Assembly (NCBI RefSeq): GCF_024198255.1
Contig: NZ_JAJVKW010000019.1
Coordinates: forward strand, 122,017-186,016
DNA from: Myxococcus guangdongensis
GTDB lineage: Bacteria > Myxococcota > Myxococcia > Myxococcales > Myxococcaceae
Direction: 5' to 3'
Length of the DNA stretch: 64,000 nucleotides
Shown here: piece after piece, positions 45,256 to 56,008 of the stretch
How positions within the stretch are numbered: the first letter of the stretch is position 1
How the letters are laid out: each line of letters opens with the position of its first letter
The notes under the pieces: model-generated
Database searches by the model: none
What the model was told of the DNA's origin: nothing
Seen by the model: the letters and a program-made list of their open reading frames with translations, nothing else
Program-made: the position numbers and the translations under genes

Positions 45256-46401
45256 ATGCACGCCAGAACCCCCGAGCAAGCTTCGTTCGCCGCGTCCATC
45301 GATGCCTTCTGCCGCGCCAGGACGGGCACCCGCGCCCAGCGCGACGCCCTCACCCAGCACGGCGTCGAGGCGCACAACGCGGCGCTGTACGCGCAGATGG
45401 CCGAGCTGGGCTGGCTCGGCGTGGGCATCGACGCGGAGTACGGCGGCTCCGGTGGCGGCATGTCGGAGATCTGCCTGTTCGCCGAGCGGACCGCCTATGG
45501 GCTCGCGCCCGTGGGCGGCTACGTCACCACCGCCGTCGCGGCCGGGCCCTACGCGAAGTTCGGCACGCCCGCGCAGAAGCAGAAGGTGCTCACGGGAATC
45601 ACGCAAGGACGGGTGGAGGCCATCTCCATCTCGGAGCCTGGCGCGGGCTCGGACGCGGCGGCCATCACCTGCCGCGCCGAGCGCGCCTCCGGCGGCTTCG
45701 TGGTCAACGGCCAGAAGACGTGGTGCTCCAACGCGCACATCGCCGACCACCTGCTGCTGGTGGCGAGGACGCGCGGCGCGGGCCCGGGCTCGCGGCATGA
45801 GGGGCTCACCATGTTCTGCGTGCCCGCGAGCACGCCGGGCGTGGAGATTCGCGGCATCCCCACGCTCAACGGCAAGGAGGTCAACGACGTCTACTTCACC
45901 GACTGCTTCCTGCCCGAGGACAGCGTCGTGGGCGTGGTGGACCAGGCGTGGCCGCAGCTGATGTCGGGGCTCAACAGCGAGCGGCTCATCCTGGCGGCGA
46001 CGATGCTGGGCCGGGGCCGGCGCGCGTTCGACGACGCGCTGGCCTACATCAAGGACCGCAAGCAGTTCGGCAAGCCGGTGGGCTCGTTCCAGGCCCTCAA
46101 GCACCGCATCGCGGACCTGGCGCTGGAGCTGGAGTGCAGCGAGCTCTTGCTCTACCGGGTGGCGCAGATGGCGGACGAGGCCCCCGAGAAGATGCTCCCG
46201 CGCGAGGCCTCCATGGCCAAGCTGAAGGCCACGGAGACGGCCAAGCGCGTGGCGCTCGAGGGCGTGCAGATGATGGGTGGGTATGGCTACGCCACCGAGT
46301 TCGACATGGAATCGCATCTGCGTGCGACGGTGATTTCCACCGTCTATGGTGGCACCAGCGAAATCCAGCGGGACATCATCGGCAAGACGTTCGGACTCTA
46401 G
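45256..46401 (+). CDS. Acyl-CoA dehydrogenase (first copy)
   Basis: 381 residues. FAD-dependent alpha-beta dehydrogenation of acyl-CoA. LGWLGVGIDAEYGGSGGGMSE, ISISEPGAGSDAAAI, VNGQKTWCSNAHIADHLLLVART, DRKQFGKPVGSFQALKHRIADL, EGVQMMGGYGYATEFDMESHLR and YGGTSEIQRDIIGK are the family blocks. The position of the MCAD-type catalytic Glu in YEGT is Gly here, as in many family members that use another base. It lies 11 bp after the ligase gene. Confidence 0.92.
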   Translation: MHARTPEQASFAASIDAFCRARTGTRAQRDALTQHGVEAHNAALYAQMAELGWLGVGIDAEYGGSGGGMSEICLFAERTAYGLAPVGGYVTTAVAAGPYAKFGTPAQKQKVLTGITQGRVEAISISEPGAGSDAAAITCRAERASGGFVVNGQKTWCSNAHIADHLLLVARTRGAGPGSRHEGLTMFCVPASTPGVEIRGIPTLNGKEVNDVYFTDCFLPEDSVVGVVDQAWPQLMSGLNSERLILAATMLGRGRRAFDDALAYIKDRKQFGKPVGSFQALKHRIADLALELECSELLLYRVAQMADEAPEKMLPREASMAKLKATETAKRVALEGVQMMGGYGYATEFDMESHLRATVISTVYGGTSEIQRDIIGKTFGL

Positions 46402-46431
46402 ACAGCAGTCACGACAGCGCGGAGACAGACA

Positions 46432-47580
46432 ATGACGGCACGTCCTCGGTGGAGCTCCGACGAGCTCGAGCAGGTGCGCGGCCTCGCGGCCACCTATTTC
46501 ACGAAGGAGGTCCTCCCCAACGTGCCCAAGCACGTGGCCCAGGGCTTCCCGGACAAGGCGCTCTACCGCCGTGCGGGCGAGCTGGGCCTGTTGTGCATGT
46601 CCGTCCCGGAGGCGTACGGCGGCGGCGGCGGCACGTTCGCCCACGAGGCCATCCTGCTGGAGGAGCAGGTGCGCGCCGGAGACCCGACGATGGGCTTCGC
46701 GGTGCACTCCACCATCGTCGCGCACTACGTGCTCGCGTACGCCTCCGAGGCGCAGAAGCTCAAGTGGCTGCCCAAGCTCGCCAGCGGCGAGTGGGTGGGC
46801 GCCATCGCCATGACGGAGCCGGGCACGGGCTCCGACTTGCAGGCCATCTCCACCCGCGCGGTGCGCGACGGCGACTTCTACAAGGTGAGCGGCTCCAAGA
46901 CGTTCATCTCCAACGGCCGCGTCTGTGACTTCCTCATCATCGCGGTGCGCACCAGCGACGTGAAGGGCCACGCGGGCATCTCCCTCTTGTGTGCCGAGGT
47001 CTCCGACACCACGCCCGGCTTCGAGCGGGGCCGCATCCTGGAGAAGCTGGGAGGTCACGGTCAGGACACGACGGAGCTGTTCTTCGACGACCTCCAGGTC
47101 CCGGCCGTCAACGTGCTCGGCGGCGAGGAGGGCGCGGGCTTCATCCAGCTGATGCAGCAGCTGCCCCAGGAGCGGCTGGCCACGGCGGTGCTCGCGCAGG
47201 CGAGCATCGAGCGGGCCGTGGCGCTCACGGTCGACTACACCAAGCAGCGCCAGGTGTTCGGCAAGCCACTTTTCGCGCTGCAGAACACGCGCTTCGAGCT
47301 GGCGGAATGCGCGACGCTGGGGCGGGTTGGACGGGCGTTCCTCGACGAGTGCGTGGAGAAGCACCTGTTGGGGGAGCTGGACGTGGCGTCCGCGGCCATG
47401 GCCAAGTACTGGCTGACGGACCAGGCGAGCAGCGTCGCGGACCGTTGCCTCCAGCTTTTCGGAGGGTATGGGTACATGAAGGAATACCCCATCGCTCACC
47501 TGTTCGCGGATACTCGCGTCATGCGCATCTTCGCCGGCGCCAACGAGGTCATGAAAGAGCTCGTCGCCCGTTCGCTGTAG
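46432..47580 (+). CDS. Acyl-CoA dehydrogenase (second copy)
   Basis: 382 residues, distinct from the preceding gene. Blocks: LGLLCMSVPEAYGGGGG, GAIAMTEPGTGSDLQAI, VSGSKTFISNGRVCDFLIIAVRT, KQRQVFGKPLFALQNTRFELAE, QLFGGYGYMKEYPIAHLFADTRVMRIFAGANEVMKELVAR. A long- or branched-chain specificity is likely but cannot be read. Two dehydrogenases in one operon suggest different chain lengths or methyl branching of the substrate. Confidence 0.92.
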   Translation: MTARPRWSSDELEQVRGLAATYFTKEVLPNVPKHVAQGFPDKALYRRAGELGLLCMSVPEAYGGGGGTFAHEAILLEEQVRAGDPTMGFAVHSTIVAHYVLAYASEAQKLKWLPKLASGEWVGAIAMTEPGTGSDLQAISTRAVRDGDFYKVSGSKTFISNGRVCDFLIIAVRTSDVKGHAGISLLCAEVSDTTPGFERGRILEKLGGHGQDTTELFFDDLQVPAVNVLGGEEGAGFIQLMQQLPQERLATAVLAQASIERAVALTVDYTKQRQVFGKPLFALQNTRFELAECATLGRVGRAFLDECVEKHLLGELDVASAAMAKYWLTDQASSVADRCLQLFGGYGYMKEYPIAHLFADTRVMRIFAGANEVMKELVARSL

Positions 47581-47614
47581 ACCACTCCCACACCGAATCC
47601 CAAGGAGGCTCCCG

Positions 47615-48826
<1,212 letters not shown>

Positions 48827-48869
48827 CCTTCCTGCGCATCCCCTTTCGACCAAGATTCGAGCAAACCCC

Positions 48870-51047
48870 ATGAGCGAGCAGAGCACCATCCGCTGGGACA
48901 AGGATGCCGACGGCATCGTCACCTTGACGCTGGATGACCCCAACCAGTCCGCCAACACCATGAACGCCGCGTACATCCAGTCGATGCGCGCGACGGTGGA
49001 GCGGCTGGTCAAGGAGAAGGCGGACATCACCGGCGTCGTCATCACCTCCGCGAAGAAGACCTTCTTCGCCGGCGGCGACCTGAATGACCTGTTGAAGATC
49101 CGCAAGGAGAACGCGAAGCAGGCGTTCGAGCTGGGCCAGGAGCTCAAGGCGCAGCTGCGCGCGCTGGAGACGCTGGGCAAGCCCGTGGTCGCCGCCATCA
49201 ACGGCGCGGCGCTGGGCGGCGGTCTGGAGATTGCGCTGGCCTGTCACCGCCGCATCGTGGCGGACGTGAAGGGCGTGCAGATCGGCCTGCCGGAAGTCAC
49301 CCTGGGCCTGCTGCCCGGCGCGGGCGGCGTGGTGCGCACGGTGCGGATGCTGGGCATCGTGGACGCGCTGATGAAGGTGCTGCTGCAGGGCCAGCGCTAC
49401 CGCCCGCAGGAGGCCAAGGAGGTGGGCCTGGTGCACGAGGTGGTGGAGTCGGTGGAGGCGCTCGTCCCGGCGGCCAAGGCGTGGGTGAAGGCGAACCCGA
49501 GCTCGCAGCAGGCGTGGGACCAGAAGGGCTACAAGATTCCGGGCGGCACGCCGACGTCCCCCGGGCTCGCGGCGAACCTGCCGGCCTTCCCCGCCAACCT
49601 GCGCAAGCAGCTCAAGGGCGCGAACATGCCCGCCCCCCGCGCCATCATGGCGGTGGCGGTGGAGAGCACGCAGGTGGACGTGGACACCGCGTTCACCATC
49701 GAGTCGCGCTACTTCACGGAGCTGGCGACGGGCCAGGTCGCGAAGAACATGATTCAGGCGTTCTTCTTCGACATGCAGCACATCAACTCCGGTGGCGGCC
49801 GGCCCAAGGGCCATCCGCAGCACACGGCGAAGAAGGTGGGCATCCTGGGCGCCGGCATGATGGGCGCGGGCATCGCCTACGTGTGCGCCAAGGCGGGCAT
49901 CGACGTGGTGCTCAAGGACGTGAGCACCGAGGCCGCCCAGAAGGGCAAGCAGTACTCCGTGAAGCTGGTGGAGAAGGCCCTGGAGAAGGGCAAGACGACG
50001 AAGGAGAAGGGCGACGCGCTGCTCGCGCGCATCACCCCCACCGGGGACGCCGCGGCGCTCAAGGGCTGCGACCTGGTCATCGAGGCCGTGTTCGAGGGCG
50101 TGGAGCTCAAGCACAAGGTCTTCCAGGAGGTGCAGGACGTGGTGGCGCCCGACGCGGTGCTGGCGTCCAACACGTCCACGCTGCCCATCACCCTGCTCGC
50201 GGAGGGAGTGAAGCGCTCCGAGGACTTCGTGGGCATGCACTTCTTCTCGCCCGTGGACAAGATGCCGCTCCTGGAGCTCATCGCCGGCAAGAAGACGAGC
50301 GACGCGACGCTGGCGAAGGCCATCGACATCGCGGTGCAGATTGGCAAGACGCCCATCGTCGTCAACGACAGCCGGGGCTTCTTCACCAGCCGCGTCATCG
50401 GCACGTTCCTCAACGAGGCCATCGCCATGGTGGGCGAGGGCATCTCCCCGGCGTCCATCGAGCAGGCGGGCCTGCAGGCGGGCTACCCCGCGGCGCCCCT
50501 GGCGCTGATGGACGAGCTGACGCTGACGCTGCCGCGGAAGATCCGCCTGGAGACGAAGGCGGCCGTGGAGGCCTCGGGCAAGCCGTGGGCGGACCATGGC
50601 AGCTACGCGGTGGTGGACGCGCTCATCGACCAGCACGGGCGCAAGGGCCGCTCCACGGGGGCGGGCTTCTACGACTACGTGGACGGCAAGCGCGCGGGCC
50701 TGTGGGCGGGGCTGGCGAAGCACTACACCAAGCCGGGCACCACCATCCCCTTCGAGGACATGAAGGAGCGGATGCTGTTCGCGGAGGCCATCGACACGGT
50801 GCGCTGCTTCGACGAGGGCGTGCTGCGCTCGGCGGCGGACGCCAACATCGGCTCCATCCTGGGCATCGGCTTCCCGGCGTGGACGGGCGGCGTGGCCCAG
50901 TTCATCAACGGCTACGAGGGGCCCACGGGCACGGGCCTGAGGGGCTTCATCGCCCGCGCGAACGAGCTGGCGAAGCGCTACGGCAAGCACTTCGAGCCGC
51001 CCGCGTCGCTCATCCAGAAAGCGGAGCGGGGTGAGCTCCTGAAGTAG
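48870..51047 (+). CDS. Multifunctional enoyl-CoA hydratase/3-hydroxyacyl-CoA dehydrogenase (FadB/FadJ-type)
   Basis: 725 residues from ATG 48870. The N-terminal crotonase part (about 5-190) has TSAKKTFFAGGDLNDLL, NGAALGGGLEIALACHRRI and QIGLPEVTLGLLPGAGG with both catalytic Glu. Then the NAD-binding 3-hydroxyacyl-CoA dehydrogenase part (about 315-620): VGILGAGMMGAGIAYVCAKAG, LVIEAVFEGVELK, FVGMHFFSPVDKMPLLELI with catalytic His/Glu, and ANGDSRGFFTSR-like NDSRGFFTSR. It carries out steps two and three of beta-oxidation. Confidence 0.94.
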   Translation: MSEQSTIRWDKDADGIVTLTLDDPNQSANTMNAAYIQSMRATVERLVKEKADITGVVITSAKKTFFAGGDLNDLLKIRKENAKQAFELGQELKAQLRALETLGKPVVAAINGAALGGGLEIALACHRRIVADVKGVQIGLPEVTLGLLPGAGGVVRTVRMLGIVDALMKVLLQGQRYRPQEAKEVGLVHEVVESVEALVPAAKAWVKANPSSQQAWDQKGYKIPGGTPTSPGLAANLPAFPANLRKQLKGANMPAPRAIMAVAVESTQVDVDTAFTIESRYFTELATGQVAKNMIQAFFFDMQHINSGGGRPKGHPQHTAKKVGILGAGMMGAGIAYVCAKAGIDVVLKDVSTEAAQKGKQYSVKLVEKALEKGKTTKEKGDALLARITPTGDAAALKGCDLVIEAVFEGVELKHKVFQEVQDVVAPDAVLASNTSTLPITLLAEGVKRSEDFVGMHFFSPVDKMPLLELIAGKKTSDATLAKAIDIAVQIGKTPIVVNDSRGFFTSRVIGTFLNEAIAMVGEGISPASIEQAGLQAGYPAAPLALMDELTLTLPRKIRLETKAAVEASGKPWADHGSYAVVDALIDQHGRKGRSTGAGFYDYVDGKRAGLWAGLAKHYTKPGTTIPFEDMKERMLFAEAIDTVRCFDEGVLRSAADANIGSILGIGFPAWTGGVAQFINGYEGPTGTGLRGFIARANELAKRYGKHFEPPASLIQKAERGELLK

Positions 51048-51077
51048 CCACGCATCGCCTTTCGCAAGGAGAAGTCC

Positions 51078-52484
51078 ATGGTCCAGAGCTCCAGTCGCCT
51101 CGCCGCCGTACCGTCTCCGCTCGACGCGGGGGCGCTCGTCGAAAAGCAGCGCGCCTATTTCGAGTCTCGCGTCACGCTCCCGCTCGAGTGGCGGCGAGCG
51201 CGGCTGGAAGCCCTGGACCGGGTGGTGCGCAAGTACGAGGCGGAGATTCTCGCCGCCCTCAAGGCCGACCTCTCGAAGAGCGCCGAGGAGGCGTATCTGA
51301 CGGAGGTCGGCAGCATCTATGGAGAAATCAAGGGCGCGCTCAAGCACGTCAAGGCGTGGATGAAGCCGCGCCGGGGCTCGGCGCCCATCGTCATCCAGCC
51401 GGCGCGGGCGTATCAATACTCCGACCCGCTGGGCGTGACGCTCATCATCGCGCCGTGGAACTACCCGTATCAGCTGTCCATCGCGCCGCTCATCGGGGCG
51501 CTGGCCGCCGGGTGCACCGCGGTGCTCAAGCCCAGTGAGCTGGCGCCGGCGACGTCGGCGGTGCTGGCGAAGCTGCTCGGCGAGGCCTTCTCGCCGGAGG
51601 TCGTCGCCGTGGTGGAGGGCGACGCGGACACCAGCCGCGAGCTGCTCGCGCAGCGCTGGGACCTCATCTTCTTCACCGGCGGCACCCAGGTGGGCCGCGT
51701 GGTGGCCGAGGCCGCCGCGAAGCACCTGACGCCCACGGTGCTGGAGCTGGGCGGCAAGAGCCCCTGCATCGTCGACCGGAGCGCGGACCTGGAGGTCACC
51801 GCGCGCCGCATCGCCTGGGGCAAGTACGTCAACGCGGGCCAGACGTGCATCGCCCCGGACTACGTGCTGATTCCGCCCGAGCTCAAGGCGCCCTTCACGG
51901 AGCTGGTGAAGAAGGCCGTCACCCAGTTCTACGGTCAGGACGCGCGGCAGAGCGGCGACTACGGCCGCATCATCAGCCCCAAGCACTTCGAGCGCGTGCG
52001 GGCGCTGGCGGGACACGGCAAGGTGGCCTTCGGCGGCGAGCACGACGCGGCAAGCCGCTTCTTCGCCCCCACCGTCATCACCGACGCGCCGCTGGCCAGC
52101 CCGCTGATGCAGGATGAAATCTTCGGTCCCCTCCTCCCGCTGGTGGACTGCCCGAGCATCGACGAGGCCATCCGCTTCGTGCGCTCGCGCCCCAAGCCGC
52201 TCGCGCTGTACAGCTTCGCCAAGGACTCGAACGTCAACGAGCGTGTGCTGACGGAGACGTCCAGCGGCGGCGCGGTGGTCAACGACGTGTGCGTGCACTT
52301 CGCGGCGGAGGGGCTGCCCTTCGGCGGCGTGGGAGAGTCCGGCGTCGGCGGCTACCACGGGCAGTCCAGCTTCGATGCCTTCAGCCACAAGAAGAGCGTG
52401 GTGAAGCGGCCGTTCCTGCTGGACCTGGCGATGCGCTACCCGCCGTACGTGGGCAAGCTGGGCCTCTTCAAGCGTTTGATGTAG
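51078..52484 (+). CDS. Class 3-type aldehyde dehydrogenase
   Basis: 468 residues. NAD(P)-binding text IIAPWNYPYQLSIAPLIGALAAGCTAVLKPSE, FFTGGTQVGRVV, catalytic Glu in VLELGGKSPCIVD and nucleophile Cys in NAGQTCIAPDYVL are intact; lengths match class 3/fatty-aldehyde enzymes (ALDH3). The C-terminus has a hydrophobic patch with basic end (LLDLAMRYPPYVGKLGLFKRLM), suggesting membrane association. It oxidises aldehydes to acids, which the acyl-CoA synthetase could activate. Last gene of the operon, facing the RoxA-like gene. Confidence 0.92.
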   Translation: MVQSSSRLAAVPSPLDAGALVEKQRAYFESRVTLPLEWRRARLEALDRVVRKYEAEILAALKADLSKSAEEAYLTEVGSIYGEIKGALKHVKAWMKPRRGSAPIVIQPARAYQYSDPLGVTLIIAPWNYPYQLSIAPLIGALAAGCTAVLKPSELAPATSAVLAKLLGEAFSPEVVAVVEGDADTSRELLAQRWDLIFFTGGTQVGRVVAEAAAKHLTPTVLELGGKSPCIVDRSADLEVTARRIAWGKYVNAGQTCIAPDYVLIPPELKAPFTELVKKAVTQFYGQDARQSGDYGRIISPKHFERVRALAGHGKVAFGGEHDAASRFFAPTVITDAPLASPLMQDEIFGPLLPLVDCPSIDEAIRFVRSRPKPLALYSFAKDSNVNERVLTETSSGGAVVNDVCVHFAAEGLPFGGVGESGVGGYHGQSSFDAFSHKKSVVKRPFLLDLAMRYPPYVGKLGLFKRLM

Positions 52485-52496
52485 CCCTGACACGAC

Positions 52497-52528
52497 GAGG
52501 CCGCCGGGCAGCTGCTCCCGACGGCCTC
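52497..52528. terminator. Hairpin between the beta-oxidation operon and roxA-like gene
   Basis: GAGGCCG-C-CGGG (52497-52508)/CCCG-A-CGGCCTC (52517-52528), 11 pairs with one mismatch and an 8-base loop in the convergent gap. No T-run. Confidence 0.6.
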
Positions 52529-52585
52529 ACTCCCCCAAGCCTCCCGCGGACGGGCCACCGGGCCCATCCGGGGAGGCTTCTGTCA

Positions 52586-54607
52586 TTACAGCGTCTTCAT
52601 GTACTCGATGATGGCCCAGCGCTCGCTGTCGGTGAGCGACTGGGTGAAGTCGTGGCCCTCGTTGCCGAGCCCGTACAGGTGCGAGTTGAAGATCATGCGC
52701 GAGCGGATCTGCTTCTGGGTAATGGGCGGCGGCGACTGGTAGGCCAGCGAGTTGTAGTTGGCGACGGTGTTGGCGACGTTCGCGAACAGGATGTCGAGCG
52801 TGGCCATCTCCTGGCTGCAGGGGATGAAGGGGTCATTCGCCGGGCGGTCTCCGCAGGCCAGGGCCTGCACCTTCCAGCCGAGCTTGTTGAAGTCATACGC
52901 GGCGAAGCTCATGTCGTAGCCGGCGTTGGAGCCCAGCGAGTTGCCCTCGGTCTGCTGGCGCTTCCAGACCTTGGGGCGGTCCGAGGGCTTGAGCACGTCC
53001 CACAGGGTGGGGACGCTGGAGTTGTGGAAGTACGGCGCGGAGGCCCAGGCACCGTAGAGCGGCGTGGCGATGTAGCCAAAGGGCTTGATCCAGATGTTCG
53101 GCCCCTCCGGCGAGTAGATGGGACCCATGCCCCGGTCATACGCGGCGCGCGGCACACGGCGCAGGGCGCTGGTGATGGGGTCGTCGTAGTAGGGGCCGTG
53201 GTCCGGGTGCTGGTCGTTGTAGGCCAGGAAGGACGTGTTCCACGCGCGGCGCTTGCGCTCGTCCGCCATCAAATCCTTGCGGGCCGGGTCCGTGCGGATG
53301 GTCTCGATGGGGGTGATGACGCCGGAGATGCCCTTGAGGCGGGGGTCCGGCAGGAAGGCGGGGTTGGCGGCGTGGCGCGGCGAGTAGACGCCGTGGCAGC
53401 TGGCGCAGGAGCCGTTACCGGCCTGCTTGGGGATGTTGGCGTTGGCGCCGTTGGCCCACATGTCCCGCTCGTGGAAGAGGATGGCGCCCTGCTCGGCCAG
53501 GGCCGTGTTGATGGCCTTGGGATAGGTGGGCGGCGACATCGACACGAAGAAGTTGTCGTTGTCCTCGAACTCGGCGGTCAGCGCGCGGCGCTCGGGGGCG
53601 GAGCGGGTGATGTTGGCGATGCCGAACGCCATCTCCGAGCGGACGTTGTCGGACGTGAGCGCGCCGTCCCAGAACTGACGCGTCTTGAAGGCGCGGTACC
53701 ACCAGTTGGGGGCGCGCGACATGCCGCCCGCGTGGGTGGGGAAATACTCGAGCAGGCTGGGCGCGAGCGACATGGCGTCCATGTCGAAGAGCGCGGGCAG
53801 CAAGTCGACGATGCCGATGGCGTCGCTCATGCCGCGCCCGACGCTCCAGGGCACGGGGACGATCTGGAAGACGTTGCCCACCACGGTGGAGCGGAACATG
53901 TCGGACTGGATGAGGCCGGCGTCGATGGCGTCACTGGAGCGGCCCCACAGGAAGTACCCCTCCGAGTCGTTCCCCAGCTTCGAGTCATGGCAACCCGAGC
54001 AGGAAGACGCGATGGCGCCCGTCCAGCGGCCGTTGGAGTCGCGCTCCTGGACCATTCCGAGCGGGAGTTGCCCGCTACCTCCGTTGGTGAGGTTGGGGTT
54101 CTCCCACGGGTATGGGTAGGGATTGCGGAAGGGGGCCTTGGCCAGGCCGAAGCGTTTTTGAATCTGCTCGTCGAAGTCCGACGGGCGCAAGAGGTAACCC
54201 CACAGCGTGTACATGTAGTAGTACGCGGACGCCGTGGTGAAGGGTTGGAAGTACGCCCGCGTCTCGATGTTGTGCTTTCCGCGAGCGACGCTGGCCCGGA
54301 ACTCACCACACGTCTTGGGGTTGGGCGGCAGGTTGGAGACGAACGGCGCCGGCGGGGTGTGCAGGTCCACCCAGTAGGCATTGAACTGCACCGCCGCGCC
54401 CGGCTTGTTGACGCCCGGCACGACGAGCGTGCGCGGGTCCACCGGTAACAGCGTGGAGTCCGGCTTCCCCTCACAGGCCGCCGCGAACGGGGCTCGCAAG
54501 GGGGTGCTGTCCAACAACGGCAACTCGGCGGCTGCGGCCTGGGTCACTCCCAGGGCCGCGAAGAAGAAACTCGAAAAAGCCAACGAACCACTGCGGTGCA
54601 GTCGCAT
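52586..54607 (-). CDS. roxA: RoxA-type rubber oxygenase (secreted dihaem cytochrome c)
   Basis: 673 residues with Sec signal (about 1-27). Two c-type haem motifs, CSGCH (203-207) and CASCH (401-405), widely spaced as in RoxA and RoxB, which cleave cis-1,4-polyisoprene oxidatively. Supporting text: a WW pair at 302-303 (RAPNWWYRAFKTRQFWDGAL), DMDAMSL near 276, GSCASCHGVYSPRHA, PFGYIATPLYGAWASAPYFHNSSVPTLWDVL. Length and layout match RoxA (about 680 residues), and RoxA homologues are known in myxobacteria. Diheme peroxidase (MauG/CcpA-like) is the alternative, but those are shorter. GGAGGAGGG precedes the ATG. Mature protein is secreted; product would be oligo-isoprene oxo-aldehydes. Confidence 0.83.
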   Translation of the reverse strand: MRLHRSGSLAFSSFFFAALGVTQAAAAELPLLDSTPLRAPFAAACEGKPDSTLLPVDPRTLVVPGVNKPGAAVQFNAYWVDLHTPPAPFVSNLPPNPKTCGEFRASVARGKHNIETRAYFQPFTTASAYYYMYTLWGYLLRPSDFDEQIQKRFGLAKAPFRNPYPYPWENPNLTNGGSGQLPLGMVQERDSNGRWTGAIASSCSGCHDSKLGNDSEGYFLWGRSSDAIDAGLIQSDMFRSTVVGNVFQIVPVPWSVGRGMSDAIGIVDLLPALFDMDAMSLAPSLLEYFPTHAGGMSRAPNWWYRAFKTRQFWDGALTSDNVRSEMAFGIANITRSAPERRALTAEFEDNDNFFVSMSPPTYPKAINTALAEQGAILFHERDMWANGANANIPKQAGNGSCASCHGVYSPRHAANPAFLPDPRLKGISGVITPIETIRTDPARKDLMADERKRRAWNTSFLAYNDQHPDHGPYYDDPITSALRRVPRAAYDRGMGPIYSPEGPNIWIKPFGYIATPLYGAWASAPYFHNSSVPTLWDVLKPSDRPKVWKRQQTEGNSLGSNAGYDMSFAAYDFNKLGWKVQALACGDRPANDPFIPCSQEMATLDILFANVANTVANYNSLAYQSPPPITQKQIRSRMIFNSHLYGLGNEGHDFTQSLTDSERWAIIEYMKTL

Positions 54608-54984
54608 GAGCGGGCCCTCCTCCGCTTATTAGCAGGGTGACAACAAGGCACTTTTTATGCCTGTCAGTGAAGCGTCTCAATACGCGGCGCGTCACCGTGC
54701 GACTGCCAATTGCCAATAAGGCGTGCCCCAGAAGCGGGCTCCGAGGACAATCACAAGCAAGACGGCAACCCAACAGACAAAGACTCCCGCCGAAAGACAT
54801 CCACCTCTTGTTCATCAGCAAACAGCGCTGGAGCATGCCCCTCCGCGCAGGTCAAGCCCGTCAATGCCTCCCACCTTCACGGACCTGTCCCCACGCCTGA
54901 CATTGAGGGCGGGCGCGTCCAGACAGCTCCTCAATTCCAGCTTTCCGGGCCATAATGAAAGCACCGCCACGAAGGAGGCTCGCG
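54608..54984. other. Divergent spacer between roxA and the methyltransferase gene
   Basis: 377 bp, visibly lower in GC than the flanking genes. No convincing gene; the short open frames have no family features. Promoters for roxA and the methyltransferase must lie here, but no clear boxes were recognised. Confidence 0.5.
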
Positions 54985-55953
54985 ATGTTCGACGTCATGC
55001 AGGTCGCAAGGCAGCTCAAGAGCGCGGTGCTGGCGGACCCCGAGCGTTTCTATTCGAACGAGACGGGTGCATGGGTGGCAGGGCTGCCCAGACCGCAAGA
55101 GATTCGCGTCGTCACGGGGCGGGAGCCCTTCTGGATCAACCTCGGCTACTGGCGCGACGTGGAGCGCGTGGACGAGACGAACTGTGAGCGCGTCGGTGAT
55201 TTGTTCAAAGCCGCACAAGCCCAGATGGCCCACCTGCTCGCGCGCACGGCGAGACTGAGCGAGCGGGACGTGGTGCTCGACTGCGGGTTCGGCTACGCCG
55301 ACCAGGACATCCTCTGGGCGGAGGAATACCGCCCCGCCAGAATCGTGGGCATCAATGTCACACCCAATCAGGTCCGCGTGGGCAAGGAGCGCGTGAAGCT
55401 GACAGGGCTGGAGGAGCGGGTCCGCCTGGAGGTGGGCTCGGCGACCCAGATTCCCTTTGGCGACGGCGAGTTCGACGTCGTCTTCGCGCTGGAGTCCGCG
55501 ATGCACTTCCGCACGCGCGGCGACTTCCTGCGCGAGGCCTTCCGGGTGCTCAGGCCCGGCGGGCGTCTGGTGATGGCGGACATGTGTCAGAAGACGGACC
55601 GCGAGTCCGGCGCGGGCCTGCGCCGACGCCTGCGACACCGCTACTGGCGCGGACGGATTGCGTTTCCCGAGGCCAACGTCTGGACGACGCAGCGCTACCT
55701 CTCCGAGCTGCACGTCGCCGGCTTCCAGCAGGGGAAGCTGGAGTCCATCGCGTCGGATGTCTACCCGGCCGTCAACACCGCGCTGGCCGCGCTCCGGGGC
55801 ATGACGGCCGCGGAGCGTCAGCCCGGCAGCGTCACCGTGGCGAAGGTGCGCGAGGACGTGCGGCGCGCCCGGCAGATGGAGTTCGAGCAGCTCCAGTGGC
55901 TGACGCTGTTCAACTGCGACGAGTACGCGGTGGTCAGCGCCGAGAAGCCCTGA
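54985..55953 (+). CDS. Natural-product-type SAM methyltransferase
   Basis: 322 residues from ATG 54985; AAGGAGG lies six bases upstream, so the farther ATG at 54955 is not used. Motif I VVLDCGFGYADQDILWAEEY, RIVGINVTPNQVRVGKERV, IPFGDGEFDVVFALESAMHF and LRPGGRLVMADM match the methyltransferases of the rifamycin/erythromycin O-methylation type (Methyltransf_11, substrates with hydroxyl or amino groups). Faces the encapsulin-LysW-NRPS genes, so a tailoring role in the peptide pathway is likely, but not shown. Confidence 0.75.
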   Translation: MFDVMQVARQLKSAVLADPERFYSNETGAWVAGLPRPQEIRVVTGREPFWINLGYWRDVERVDETNCERVGDLFKAAQAQMAHLLARTARLSERDVVLDCGFGYADQDILWAEEYRPARIVGINVTPNQVRVGKERVKLTGLEERVRLEVGSATQIPFGDGEFDVVFALESAMHFRTRGDFLREAFRVLRPGGRLVMADMCQKTDRESGAGLRRRLRHRYWRGRIAFPEANVWTTQRYLSELHVAGFQQGKLESIASDVYPAVNTALAALRGMTAAERQPGSVTVAKVREDVRRARQMEFEQLQWLTLFNCDEYAVVSAEKP

Positions 55954-55970
55954 CGCCCGCGGGGCCCACG

Positions 55971-56001
55971 CGCCCGGAAGTCACTGGAGGACTTCCGGGC
56001 G
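55971..56001. terminator. Hairpin between methyltransferase and encapsulin genes
   Basis: Perfect 11-bp stem CGCCCGGAAGT (55971-55981)/ACTTCCGGGCG (55991-56001) with a 9-base loop, in the convergent gap of 55 bp. Confidence 0.62.
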
Positions 56002-56008
56002 ACGGCGC

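Noticed and set aside
54471..54836. Minus-strand frame of 121 codons overlapping the roxA start
   Set aside because: Overlaps the roxA signal-peptide region and has no family features.
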